A stretch of DNA of 64,000 bases. It comes from Endozoicomonas sp. Mp262. GTDB taxonomy: Bacteria > Pseudomonadota > Gammaproteobacteria > Pseudomonadales > Endozoicomonadaceae. The notes below the pieces were generated by a model. It saw only the letters and a list, made by a program, of their open reading frames with translations, searched no databases and was not told where the DNA came from. Positions 29,472 through 38,711 of this stretch are shown here, one piece after another. Position numbers and translations under genes: made by a program. The number at the start of each line of letters is the position of its first letter. The first letter of the stretch is position 1. The stretch lies in assembly GCF_025643335.1 (NCBI RefSeq), contig NZ_CP092489.1, positions 1,530,001 to 1,594,000 on the forward strand. The letters are read 5' to 3'.

Positions 29472-31588
29472 AATTCAGCCCTGTTATTATTGTGTCTACT
29501 CCACTGTATCAGTGATCTGTTATGCAAAACAGCCTGGTGGCCTGTTCCATAGCAGGTGCGTTGATGAGCTGTCTTAAATGATACTGTTTCGGATATATTT
29601 TGAAGAAAGCAACCATCAATAAAAGCGAGCATTTGTTCTGGTTTTACTTGCTCTGGGATCTGCATTCTATTTGACATAAATGTTTTAATTTTTTCCTGGA
29701 TAGATCTGCCGCAAATGGAGCAATGTGTAAGCGTTTTGGCGCATTCCATGCATAATTTGTGGTGTGTGCAAGGTAAAAATAGTGCATCAATATCATTTTT
29801 ATTGCACATATTGCATCTTATATTCGATTTTAAACGCTTATTTTCTTCTTCTGGCGTTTCATTTGGTGGTGGATCTTCATAGGAAGATGTTATAGCCGGA
29901 TTGTTTGTGCTATCTGATATTTTTAACGTCTCTATTTCGTCTATGATCGTTGCCGGATTTATATCATGGCCTTTTGCGCGGAGTTTCTTTATAGCCTTAT
30001 CTATATATTCCTGATTATAGCCCATTTCTATCAAGGCCTTTGTTTCTGCTGGTTGTTTTGCATTGGCTTGGTTAGAACTGGTTGGAATTTCTCCAAGTTC
30101 TGCTTCGCCTTGATTGTACGAAGCAGCAACCAACTGAATATAATCTTCCCCTTTTATTATTTTGACAAATTGGCATCCAGGGTGCCAGCGAGCATGTTCG
30201 ATCCATGGGTCATCTTCTGGATCCCAACGTTGGCAGCCTCCATCACAATAGAAGCAACGAACTATATCGCTACAGCCAGTATAATAAAAGCCGGCCTCAG
30301 CTAGTTGTTGAGGGGTTTGTGATACATGGCAGGGCCACCCGGTAAATGAAGAGCAGCGGATGTCATAAGTTGAATATTCTAGATGCCTTGGATTATAGAG
30401 TTCTTTAATGTGCAGACATGTTTTGGAGTGCTGGTAATGCTCGAGTATAGGGTTATTGTCGTAATTCCAGTCTTTAAGCCCAATGCCACAGTTAAAGCAA
30501 CGGCATAGGTCGTCTTGGCCTGTGTAAAAGAGACCTGCTTTCGCCATGCTTTCTGAATTTAAATGATTAGGTGCGTTTCTAAATGAATCTATACGATCTT
30601 TCATTGTCTGATAATGTGGGTATCTAATACCATTTCTGCCACTATGCTCTGGGTAGTGTTGAGTAGAAGGAGTCCTGTTTTGACAATGTTCCAGAGGCTG
30701 CTGGTGCCCAAGGTTACTATTAGAGGGAGGGGGCTGGTTAGATAATATGGATCTATATTGAGATGGTGCGCTTGTCACAATCGGTATCGAGGAGTTCCTA
30801 CTTTGACTCCCTGTGTATCCAAGAAAGGGAAACGCTTGTATTTCGGTCATGCGGGGGGAAAGGGTCCAGTTATCTGGAAGAGATGTTTTCTCTTTAATAA
30901 AAAATCGGATAGCTTGGTCTATAGCCCGTTTTACGTACCCTCTTCGAAATGGAAATGACGGTACTATTACATCTTGATCAGCTGGTTCAGCCCATGACTG
31001 AATGCCTTGTAAAAAATCTGTTTTTTTCAGCCTTTGAGTATCCTCTTTTTTTGAGTCTAACCAGCTAGAAATTTCCTCATCACTATCACCCATATCCGGT
31101 ATTTTATCATCAATTAACTCAAAAAGATGGAAGAGTTCTACCCATGATTCTTGTATTGATGGGTAACTCTGGTTTTTATGATTATGAACAGACAGACTTG
31201 CATGGTAATTGTTAACGTTGTTTTTTAAAGTTGCCAGTGTGTTAGCGATATGGATTCTCACTCTATTTATCAGTTCGGTATTTCTAGAATGTACAGCGTG
31301 TTTCAATCCTAGTTCAGCTTGTAGTACATTGCTTTCCATGGAATGAAGCAAATACTCCATTTGTTCAATCCAGACCATAGCTGAAGTGTGTTTTTCGGAA
31401 ATTCCAGTGGCATATAAAGCTGTGTATAACTCTTTACGATAAGTGGAAAAGTAATGGGTATGACCAGGTTTTAATAAGCTATTGATGGATGAATGTGAAT
31501 GGTTTGGGGTAAATAAAAACAGGGAGGTAAATAAAAATACTATTATGTGAGCCACTTGGCGGCTAGGTGAGTTCTTGAATGCTGTCAT
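29372..31588 (-). CDS. Inhibitor of apoptosis protein: BIR-BIR-UBA-RING, secreted-type N-terminus
   Basis: From the ATG at 31588 the protein has 738 residues. An N-terminal hydrophobic segment (15-26) looks like a signal sequence. A helical region (45-240) and a linker follow, then BIR1 (about 328-395; C364, C367, H384, C391) and BIR2 (about 405-478; C445, C448, H465, C472), both with the exact CX2CX16HX6C spacing. A UBA-like segment lies at 515-557. A C3HC4 RING is at 592-626 (C592, C595, C607, H609, C613, C616, C623, C626). Animal cIAP/XIAP proteins use this order to block caspases and ubiquitinate targets. About 100 residues extend beyond the RING, where IAPs normally end. Confidence 0.95.
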   Translation of the reverse strand: MTAFKNSPSRQVAHIIVFLFTSLFLFTPNHSHSSINSLLKPGHTHYFSTYRKELYTALYATGISEKHTSAMVWIEQMEYLLHSMESNVLQAELGLKHAVHSRNTELINRVRIHIANTLATLKNNVNNYHASLSVHNHKNQSYPSIQESWVELFHLFELIDDKIPDMGDSDEEISSWLDSKKEDTQRLKKTDFLQGIQSWAEPADQDVIVPSFPFRRGYVKRAIDQAIRFFIKEKTSLPDNWTLSPRMTEIQAFPFLGYTGSQSRNSSIPIVTSAPSQYRSILSNQPPPSNSNLGHQQPLEHCQNRTPSTQHYPEHSGRNGIRYPHYQTMKDRIDSFRNAPNHLNSESMAKAGLFYTGQDDLCRCFNCGIGLKDWNYDNNPILEHYQHSKTCLHIKELYNPRHLEYSTYDIRCSSFTGWPCHVSQTPQQLAEAGFYYTGCSDIVRCFYCDGGCQRWDPEDDPWIEHARWHPGCQFVKIIKGEDYIQLVAASYNQGEAELGEIPTSSNQANAKQPAETKALIEMGYNQEYIDKAIKKLRAKGHDINPATIIDEIETLKISDSTNNPAITSSYEDPPPNETPEEENKRLKSNIRCNMCNKNDIDALFLPCTHHKLCMECAKTLTHCSICGRSIQEKIKTFMSNRMQIPEQVKPEQMLAFIDGCFLQNISETVSFKTAHQRTCYGTGHQAVLHNRSLIQWSRHNNNRAELWIMLIRSRPCEASLLPVRVPTPQVPGSLQMSS

Positions 31589-31762
31589 GATCTTTATTAC
31601 CAAAATGTTATTATCATTTGTTTATGCTTGATTTTATTACCTGATGTGGAAAAAGTAATATTTTTTTAATTCATATAAAATTGGTTTTTATAAAAAATGT
31701 GGTTCTATTCGTGAGTTTTACATTATGGTGATAAAATCACTTATTCCTGTAAATGATACGTA

Positions 31763-32167
31763 ATGACTGTAAGCTGTGATATGTATTTCGCCATGAATTT
31801 CTATAGGTTAGGAAAAATTATATATTTTTCAGGGGTTCGTCTGTTAGTTTTTTATATACGACTTAAAACCAGTATTAAGTGGGTAAAAATACATCTTTTG
31901 TTGGGAGGGGCTTTTATACTTGCATATTCCGGTTTTGTCCTTGCTACAGTTGATGAAGACCTGAATGAAGTAATACGTTTGCTTGAGGGGGGAAAGGTTA
32001 GTGAGGTTAATGCATTTTTATTGAATCTGCCTGTTACTGTACAGCATGAAACTATTTTTTGGAGCGTTATGTATGAAGGATGGGTGTATCAGAATGTTCT
32101 TGAACTATGGAAAATGAAATATGAGATAAAAACTTTCGAGTTATATATTTCGAATAGAAATACCTGA
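31763..32167 (+). CDS. Hypothetical AT-rich membrane-anchored protein
   Basis: The 134-residue ORF has a hydrophobic segment (about residues 45-60, ending SGFVLA) that could be a signal sequence, then a short hydrophilic part (VDEDLNEVIRLLEGGKVSEV). No family is recognised. Base composition is AT-rich like the kinase gene, and it is divergent from the IAP gene. An IS30-type element begins some 20 bases past its stop. It may be a short effector or the remains of a longer gene. Confidence 0.45.
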   Translation: MTVSCDMYFAMNFYRLGKIIYFSGVRLLVFYIRLKTSIKWVKIHLLLGGAFILAYSGFVLATVDEDLNEVIRLLEGGKVSEVNAFLLNLPVTVQHETIFWSVMYEGWVYQNVLELWKMKYEIKTFELYISNRNT

Positions 32168-32186
32168 ATTTGTATCATAAATGCAT

Positions 32187-33323
32187 AACCTCTGTAACCA
32201 GAGGGTTGTTACAGAGCCTTTGAAGTGAATCAGAACTCAGGGGTACTCTGTTAAGCAACCAAACCAAACAGAGGACGCCAAGGATGGCCTTTAAGCACCT
32301 TAGCTCTGAAGAGAGACATTATATCGAAATCGAACTGAAAAATGGGACTTCTCAAAATAAAATTGCAGAAAAACTCGGGCGTTCACAGAGTTCGCTGTCA
32401 CGGGAGTTAGGACGCAACACAGGGCAGCGTGGTTACAGGCACCAGCAGGCTCATCGTAAGGCTCAACAGCGTCATAAGGAAAAACCCAAGGCGGTGAAGT
32501 TGACGGAAGATATTAAGCGACGGATTGCTCAAGATATCCGGGCTGACTGGAGTCCTGAGCAAGTGGCTGGAAGGCTTGAAAAAGAAGGGATAATCAAGTT
32601 GCATCATGAGACGATTTACCAGTTCATAGAGGATGATAAGCGCACTGACGGTACCCTGTATAAACACTTGCGCCATCAGAAAAAAACGTACCGAAAGCGA
32701 TATGGTTCAGCTCATAACCGAACAGGCATACCTAACCGGGTAGGTATTGAAGAGCGCCCGGAGATCGTCAACAACAGGGGGCGTGTTGGTGACTGGGAGG
32801 CGGATACCGTAATCGGCAAAAACCATAAGGGTGCCATTGCCACACTGGATGAGCGAAAGACTAAACTGCGCCTTGCTGTTCCGCTGCCAGGAAAGAAAGC
32901 AAAAGCGGTTAAACAGGCAGTGATTGATACACTCAAGCCCCTGAAAAGGTTTGTTAAAACGATCACTTACGACAACGGTAAGGAATTTGCTCAGCATGAA
33001 GCAATCAACAAAGCCTTGAGCTGCGACAGCTACTTTGCTGTGCCCTACCACTCTTGGGAGAGAGGCCAGAATGAGAATGCCAATGGGCTGCTCAGGCAGT
33101 ACTTTCCCAAATCAATGGAGCTTCATAACGTCAAAGAAAGAGACGTTATCATTGCGGTAGACAAGCTGAACAGCAGGCCCAGGAAATGCCTCGGTTACAA
33201 AACACCATATGAGGCATTCAAAGAGTTAACTGGAGTGAATGCAAGAAAAGTCATGGGTTATGCATTTATGACTTGAATTCAGGATACATCAAATTTAACC
33301 TTTACAGAACTTGGTAACAGGTT
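32187..33323 (+). mobile_element. IS30-family insertion sequence (about 1.14 kb)
   Basis: A full IS30-type transposase gene lies between imperfect inverted ends beginning AACCTCTGTAACCA on the left and, read inwards from the right, AACCTGTTACCAA. A possible 2-bp AT duplication flanks it. The ends are less regular than those of the other two IS elements, so boundaries may be off by a few bases. Confidence 0.75.
32284..33276 (+). CDS. IS30-family transposase
   Basis: The 330-residue protein has an N-terminal helix-turn-helix (KNGTSQNKIAEKLGRSQSSLSREL), a second DNA-binding region with WSPEQVAGRL, and a C-terminal DDE domain (D in GDWEADTVIGK, D in TYDNGKEF, E in RGQNENANGLLRQYFPK). The frame is intact. 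Confidence 0.95.
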   Translation: MAFKHLSSEERHYIEIELKNGTSQNKIAEKLGRSQSSLSRELGRNTGQRGYRHQQAHRKAQQRHKEKPKAVKLTEDIKRRIAQDIRADWSPEQVAGRLEKEGIIKLHHETIYQFIEDDKRTDGTLYKHLRHQKKTYRKRYGSAHNRTGIPNRVGIEERPEIVNNRGRVGDWEADTVIGKNHKGAIATLDERKTKLRLAVPLPGKKAKAVKQAVIDTLKPLKRFVKTITYDNGKEFAQHEAINKALSCDSYFAVPYHSWERGQNENANGLLRQYFPKSMELHNVKERDVIIAVDKLNSRPRKCLGYKTPYEAFKELTGVNARKVMGYAFMT

Positions 33324-33336
33324 ATCTATGCTTTTT

Positions 33337-33404
33337 AGCAAGGGTGTTCTAGTTGAACAGAGTTCTACCTGTAGCCCTTCTCCAAATTGAAGAAAACCCT
33401 TGCT
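33337..33404. repeat. Inverted repeat between IS30 and gltS
   Basis: AGCAAGGGTGTTCT (33337-33350) and AGAAAACCCTTGCT (33391-33404) are inverted copies with 13 of 14 matching, separated by 40 bases. It may be the 3' hairpin of the gltS transcript or an old repeat. Confidence 0.5.
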
Positions 33405-33411
33405 TATACTG

Positions 33412-34611
33412 TTAGCTGATTAAATTTATAAACAACCTGATCACCACACTATTCACAATATCAATAAAAAATGCCCCTGCCAGGGGAACAACAACAAACG
33501 CTTTAGGCGATGCTCCATAGTGTTGGGTTACAGCGGTCATATTAGCCATGGCATTGGGGGTCGCTCCCAGGCCAATGCCCACAAAACCGGAACTCATAAC
33601 CGCCGCATCAAAATCCCTGCCCATAAAGCGATACACAATAAAGTAGACAAATATCAGCATCATCAGGGTTTGGGCTGCCAGCAAAATCAGCAGCGGGCCG
33701 GCCATGGTTGCCAATAGCCAGAGTTTCATGCTCATCAGGGACATGGCCAGGAACAGGCCCAAAGCCACATCGCTGATCAGGGCTAGTGAAGGGGTAGAGC
33801 CATCCCATTGGGATCGAGGCCATAGAATGGGCAACAGGTTGGTAATTAAAATACCGGCAAACAGGCAACCAACAAATTCTGGAATAAACAGGCCGTAACC
33901 TGTCAGCCATTGTGTAGCCTTGCTACCACCGGTCATGGCGCAGACAACCACCAGAAGAGCAATTAAGGTGTTTTCGGCGTCGATGGACTCATGCTCTTCA
34001 TCGTAACGGCTACCAATAGTGATATGTTCTTTGCTATGGGAAATGAGGTTTTGTTTTCTGATCAGTCGTTCTGCTAACGGACCGCCAGTAAAGCCACCCA
34101 GTATTAACCCAAAGGTTGCACAAACGCCTCCTAATTCCATGGCATTGTTAATACCAAAGGTTTCACTTAACTGTGGTGCCCAGGCAATGGCTGTTCCATG
34201 TCCGCCACTAAGGGAAATAGAGCCGCTTATCAGACCTACCACCGGGTCTAAACCTAACAGGCTGGCCAGAGTCACACCAATGGCATTTTGGAATAGTAGC
34301 GCAACAATCAGTAATCCCAAAAATACAATAAGCGCTCGCCCCCCCTGGATAAGTGTGCCGAGCCGCGCCGATAGGCCGACACTGGTAAAGAAGGCAAGAA
34401 GCAGTGAGTTACGCAGGTTTGTATCGAATACCAGCTCAATATCCTGCATGTGTAAGAGGCCAAAAATAATGGATACAAACAGACCTCCCGTGACAGGTTC
34501 AGGGATGTCATAGTCCCTGAAAAACGGTACTTTGCGATTGATTAACTTACCAATAAATAAGACCAGAATGGCAAGCAACAACGTGTTTTGGGTGGAGAAA
34601 TCGACAACCAA
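33412..34611 (-). CDS. gltS: Sodium/glutamate symporter GltS
   Basis: The 399-residue membrane protein matches GltS over its whole length, with two inverted repeats of helices, the DIPEPVTGGL segment near the start, the re-entrant SGSISLSGGHGTAIAW loop, and the second loop VGIGLGATPNAMANM. It imports glutamate with sodium. It lies downstream of the liv genes on the same strand, with 74 bases between. Confidence 0.95.
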   Translation of the reverse strand: MVVDFSTQNTLLLAILVLFIGKLINRKVPFFRDYDIPEPVTGGLFVSIIFGLLHMQDIELVFDTNLRNSLLLAFFTSVGLSARLGTLIQGGRALIVFLGLLIVALLFQNAIGVTLASLLGLDPVVGLISGSISLSGGHGTAIAWAPQLSETFGINNAMELGGVCATFGLILGGFTGGPLAERLIRKQNLISHSKEHITIGSRYDEEHESIDAENTLIALLVVVCAMTGGSKATQWLTGYGLFIPEFVGCLFAGILITNLLPILWPRSQWDGSTPSLALISDVALGLFLAMSLMSMKLWLLATMAGPLLILLAAQTLMMLIFVYFIVYRFMGRDFDAAVMSSGFVGIGLGATPNAMANMTAVTQHYGASPKAFVVVPLAGAFFIDIVNSVVIRLFINLIS

Positions 34612-34685
34612 ATCAGACTCCTGTAGCTTGGATAGGCGCGCAACCTAACATACTGAGAGTCAGTCGTCATTTATCATTATAGGTG

Positions 34686-35399
34686 TTATGCACCCATATA
34701 GGCTTCTCTGACCTCCTTGTTTTCCAGTAACTCCTGACCTGAGCCACTAAGACGTATCTCTCCATTGGCCATAACATAACCCCGATCTGCCAGTTTCAGG
34801 GCGTGGTTGACATTCTGTTCTACCAGAAAGATAGTCATTCCTGTTTTTGCCACTGCTTTCAGAATAGTAAATATTTGTTTAACGACGATTGGCGCGAGAC
34901 CCAGGCTGGGTTCATCCAGTAGCAGTAGCCTGGGGCGACTCATGAGTCCTCTGGCAATGGCCAGCATTTGCTGTTCTCCTCCAGACAGTGTGGATGCACG
35001 CTGGCTTTTTCTCTCCAGAAGTTTGGGAAATAGCTGATACATTTTTTGAAGGTCTTCAAGCAGGTACTGATTACCAATAGGGCTTGTGCCAATAATAAGG
35101 TTTTCCTCCACCGTCATTTGCGGAAAAACATGACGGCCTTCCGGAACCAGAGAAATACCTCTGGATGCTATTTGGTGGGAAGGAATAGTGACAAGATTCT
35201 CACGATCAAAATAAATGTCACCATGATGGGCTTTAGGGTTACCAAAAATAGTCATCAATAAAGTGGATTTGCCAGCGCCATTGGCACCAACCAGTGCGAC
35301 TATTTCACCCTCGTTGATAGAAATGGAAACCTGGTGCAGGGCATGAACCGGTCCATAAGAGGCATCTACCTGGCAAAATTCAAGTAAGGGCTGACCCAT
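34686..35399 (-). CDS. livF: Branched-chain amino acid ABC transporter ATPase LivF
   Basis: The 237-residue ATPase has Walker A GANGAGKST, signature LSGGEQQMLAIARGL, Walker B LLLLDEPSLGL and the H-loop region ending VEQNV, as in LivF. It is the last gene of livJHMGF and overlaps livG by 20 bases. Confidence 0.94.
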   Translation of the reverse strand: MGQPLLEFCQVDASYGPVHALHQVSISINEGEIVALVGANGAGKSTLLMTIFGNPKAHHGDIYFDRENLVTIPSHQIASRGISLVPEGRHVFPQMTVEENLIIGTSPIGNQYLLEDLQKMYQLFPKLLERKSQRASTLSGGEQQMLAIARGLMSRPRLLLLDEPSLGLAPIVVKQIFTILKAVAKTGMTIFLVEQNVNHALKLADRGYVMANGEIRLSGSGQELLENKEVREAYMGA

Positions 35400-36297
35400 A
35401 ACTGCTTTCCTCTACTTCTTCACTGTTTGTACCCAGGTAGGCTTCGATAACCCTGGGATTGTTTTTTATTGTGTCGGGAGAGCCTTCGGCAATGACAACA
35501 CCATGGTCAAGGACAATTATTTTTTCAGAGACTCCCATCACCATACTCATATCATGTTCAATTAAAATAATGGATAACTGATGCTGGTTTTTTAGTTTTA
35601 CCAGGGTTTCTGATAACACTTCGGTTTCCTGGGGATTAAGCCCGGCCGCAGGTTCGTCAAGGCACAATAATTGTGGATTGGTGCACATGGCCCGGGCAAT
35701 TTCCAGACGGCGTTGCTGACCATAGGGCAATTGACCTGCCAAATGGTTGGCCTGTTCCGATAGCCCTAACTGTTCAAGCCAGTACCAGGCCTTTTCAAGA
35801 GCCTGTTGTTCTGAGTGTTTGAAGGCGCGGGTATTCAAAATACCGGACAAAAACCCTCTTTCCAGTTGCATATGCTGGGCAACCAGAAGGTTTTCAATAA
35901 CCGTCATCTCTTTAAATAATCGTATATTTTGAAACGTTCGGGCTAATCCGGCACGGTTGACCAGGTGAGAGCCTCCGAACATTTTGTAGTAGAGTCGCCT
36001 GACTAATTGTTTGGGGCAAAGTATATCGGATAACTGAAGTGACTCACCCAGGATACTGACAATATGGGTTGTTTGGTTGTTTGTATGAAGCTCAATGGCT
36101 CCCCCCGTCGCCTTATAAAACCCCGTCAGACAGTTAAACACGGTTGTTTTACCTGCACCGTTAGGGCCTATCAGGGCAGTGATGGAACCCTTCGGAATTT
36201 CAAAGCAGACATTATCAAGGGCCCTGATACCACCGAACTGCATTTCAAGATGGCGTACCTTTAGAATCGAGGGGTGTGTTTGTTGTTCTAGCCCCAT
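35380..36297 (-). CDS. livG: Branched-chain amino acid ABC transporter ATPase LivG
   Basis: The 305-residue ATPase carries Walker A GPNGAGKTT, the LivG-type segment LARTFQNIRLFKEMTVIENLLVA, Walker B LLCLDEPAAGLNP and IEHDMSMVMG. An insertion between Walker A and the Q-loop (about residues 75-110) makes it longer than the common 255-residue form. It starts five bases after livM. Confidence 0.94.
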   Translation of the reverse strand: MGLEQQTHPSILKVRHLEMQFGGIRALDNVCFEIPKGSITALIGPNGAGKTTVFNCLTGFYKATGGAIELHTNNQTTHIVSILGESLQLSDILCPKQLVRRLYYKMFGGSHLVNRAGLARTFQNIRLFKEMTVIENLLVAQHMQLERGFLSGILNTRAFKHSEQQALEKAWYWLEQLGLSEQANHLAGQLPYGQQRRLEIARAMCTNPQLLCLDEPAAGLNPQETEVLSETLVKLKNQHQLSIILIEHDMSMVMGVSEKIIVLDHGVVIAEGSPDTIKNNPRVIEAYLGTNSEEVEESSYGSALT

Positions 36298-36302
36298 GAC
36301 AA

Positions 36303-37595
36303 CTACTCCATGACTGTTTTATGACGGGGATGGGCTGGTTTTTTGTGAGCCATTCTGGTGAGGCGGACCAAGCCTCTGGGACGCCAGATCATCATTAACA
36401 CCATTAACAGACCGAACAGGAGGACCCGGTAATCGGCAAAGTCACGAAGAATCTCGGGCATGATGGTTAGAATCAGGGCTGCAATCACGACACCTTTCGT
36501 TGACCCCAGTCCTCCCAGTACTACGATGGCGAGGATGAGGGCTGACTCGAAGAACGTAAAAGACGTTGGGTTTACAAATCCCTGATAGGTGGCAAAAAAG
36601 ACTCCGGCAATGCCCCCTATGGCGGCACCGGTCATAAAAGCAGATAGCTTGACTAGTACGTGGTTGAGTCCAAGGGCCCGGCAGGCTATTTCATCTTCCC
36701 TGAGTGCTTCCCAGGCCCTGCCAATAGGCATCTTACTAAGTCGCTGGTTGATATAGAGTGCCAGCCAGACCAAAGCAAATAGCACTAAAAAGATAAAAAT
36801 GAATTTGTGACTGGAGCTGTAGTCAATACCAAAGAACTCATGAAAGGGCGTACCCTCTTTAACCCTGCGTTTAAACTCAAGCCCGAACAGGGTAGGGGCA
36901 GGAGCGGAGACCCCGTTAGGGCCTCCGGTGAAAGCGGTCCAGTTATTAAGAACGAGTCGTATAATTTCGCCAAATCCAAGAGTCACAATGGCCAGGTAGT
37001 CCCCGTGCATCCTTAATACCGGGAAGCCCAGCAAAGCACCAAACAGGGCTGACAGCAGGGCGGCCAATGGCAGCATGCTCCAGAAGCCCAGGTCAAGATA
37101 CTGATAGCCCAGGGCAAGGCCGTAAGCGCCTATGGCGTAAAAGGCCACAAACCCTAAATCAAGCAGTCCCGCCAGCCCTACTACAATATTCAACCCAAGG
37201 CCAAGCAGTACGTAAATAAGGCCAAGGATAAGTACCGTTACCCAGTATTTGCTGGCCATAAATGGAAAGGCAATGCCTATGGCGATAAGCAGCAAAATGA
37301 GCCATAGATTATTTTTTGTATTGGGGGGGCTAACCCTGACTCCCTGCTGTTTTGAAAATACTCGTTGATGAAGTTGCTGTCCCCGAGGGGTTTGCATGAA
37401 CAGTGAAAAGACCAGTCGGCCTGAGAAAAGTACCCCAATAATGAGTCCAAGGGCTTCAAGCTGACTGTTAAAGCTGTAGCCGTCCAGCTCGATACCGACT
37501 ATTGGCCCAAAGATAGCCAGTCCTAACAGGGCCACCATAACGGCATCAAAAAGGCTTTTACGGATATCTATTATTTTTTTACTACCGTGGTTCAT
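36303..37595 (-). CDS. livM: Branched-chain amino acid ABC transporter permease LivM
   Basis: The 430-residue inner-membrane permease has the LivM hallmarks: GLNIVVGLAGLLDLGFVAFYAIGAY, FPVLRMHGDYLAIVTLGFGEI, and a C-terminal MMIWRPRGL. Its N-terminal extension (about 100 residues) is common to LivM. The start codon overlaps the livH stop by one base. Confidence 0.94.
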   Translation of the reverse strand: MNHGSKKIIDIRKSLFDAVMVALLGLAIFGPIVGIELDGYSFNSQLEALGLIIGVLFSGRLVFSLFMQTPRGQQLHQRVFSKQQGVRVSPPNTKNNLWLILLLIAIGIAFPFMASKYWVTVLILGLIYVLLGLGLNIVVGLAGLLDLGFVAFYAIGAYGLALGYQYLDLGFWSMLPLAALLSALFGALLGFPVLRMHGDYLAIVTLGFGEIIRLVLNNWTAFTGGPNGVSAPAPTLFGLEFKRRVKEGTPFHEFFGIDYSSSHKFIFIFLVLFALVWLALYINQRLSKMPIGRAWEALREDEIACRALGLNHVLVKLSAFMTGAAIGGIAGVFFATYQGFVNPTSFTFFESALILAIVVLGGLGSTKGVVIAALILTIMPEILRDFADYRVLLFGLLMVLMMIWRPRGLVRLTRMAHKKPAHPRHKTVME

Positions 37596-38512
37596 TATAC
37601 TTTCTCCACCGCAGGTCGCCCTAAAAGTCCACTGGGACGGAAAATCATAATGAAAACCAGAAGACTGAAAGCGAATACATCTTTGTAATCCGTATTAACC
37701 AGGCCAGAAAAAAGGGACTCTGACATTCCCAGTAAAATACCGCCCAGCATGGCTCCGGGCAGTGATCCTATTCCCCCGAGAACGGCAGCGGTGAATGCTT
37801 TAATGCCAATGATAAATCCGATATAAAAGTCAAAGGTTCCATAATTCAGAGTGACCAGTGTTCCGGCCAGGGCTGCCATAGCAGCACCAATAACAAAAAC
37901 GGTTGAAATCACCCGATCAGTGTTAATGCCAAGTAATGTGGCCATTTTACGGTCTTGTTGGGTGGCCCGACATTCTCTGCCCAGACGGGTTTTATGAATC
38001 AGCCAGGTCAGTGCTAGCATACCGGTTAAGGCCACGATGATAATGAGCAGTTGGGTGTAAGAAACCTGAATGAAGCTATGGGCTATATCTATTCGAACGG
38101 TACCGGAGAATAAAGTGGGCACGCCCTGATGACGAGCGCCCTGGCTAAGTTGTACATAGTTTTGCAATACCAGCGACACCCCGATGGCTGAAATCAATGG
38201 TGCCAGGCGGGTGGACTGTCTTAACGGGCGGTAGGCCAGTCGTTCAATACACCATCCATAGGTACAGTTAATCAGCAGGGTAAAAATAAGGGTGGCCAGC
38301 AGAATCAGGGGAAAAGACTCAAAGCCAAAGAAAGTAAGCAGGGCAATGACAATGGCGGTGACGTAGGCTGAAATCATATAGACGTCACCGTGAGCAAAAT
38401 TGATCATGCCAATAATGCCGTACACCATCGTATAACCAATGGCGATCAGGCCGTAGACCGATCCCAGTGCCAGGCCGTTGATAAGCTGTTGTAGAAATAT
38501 CGAGAAGTCCAT
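37595..38512 (-). CDS. livH: Branched-chain amino acid ABC transporter permease LivH
   Basis: The 305-residue permease (ATG at 38512) contains LINGLALGSVYGLIAIGYTM, GMINFAHGD, and RATQQDRKMATLLGIN, typical of LivH. It pairs with LivM in the membrane. A palindromic MITE-like element separates it from livJ. Confidence 0.94.
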   Translation of the reverse strand: MDFSIFLQQLINGLALGSVYGLIAIGYTMVYGIIGMINFAHGDVYMISAYVTAIVIALLTFFGFESFPLILLATLIFTLLINCTYGWCIERLAYRPLRQSTRLAPLISAIGVSLVLQNYVQLSQGARHQGVPTLFSGTVRIDIAHSFIQVSYTQLLIIIVALTGMLALTWLIHKTRLGRECRATQQDRKMATLLGINTDRVISTVFVIGAAMAALAGTLVTLNYGTFDFYIGFIIGIKAFTAAVLGGIGSLPGAMLGGILLGMSESLFSGLVNTDYKDVFAFSLLVFIMIFRPSGLLGRPAVEKV

Positions 38513-38563
38513 ATCGTACACCTTATACGCGGAGCTTTTTATCCAAACAGTTTTTTATTTTCT

Positions 38564-38659
38564 CTCGTTCCCAGTGTCTTCGCTGGGAATGCATATGGAT
38601 GCCTCTAACTGTTACGGTGTGGAGAGATATGCATTCCCAGGCAGGAGCCCGGGAACGAG
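38564..38659. repeat. Palindromic MITE/REP-like element, copy 2, inside the liv operon
   Basis: It has the same arms as the copy at 1617-1720: CTCGTTCCCA...TGGGAATGC and GCATTCCCA...GGGAACGAG, with a different centre of about 38 bases. It lies between the livJ stop and the livH start, in the intercistronic region. Confidence 0.75.
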
Positions 38660-38711
38660 TGTAAGCTACACATCAAAATCAAACATCATTGAAATGATGT
38701 GCTGGTTTTAA

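Noticed and set aside
33608-34513. Open frames on both strands across gltS
   Set aside because: Shadow frames of the membrane protein GltS, whose sequence is fully accounted for.
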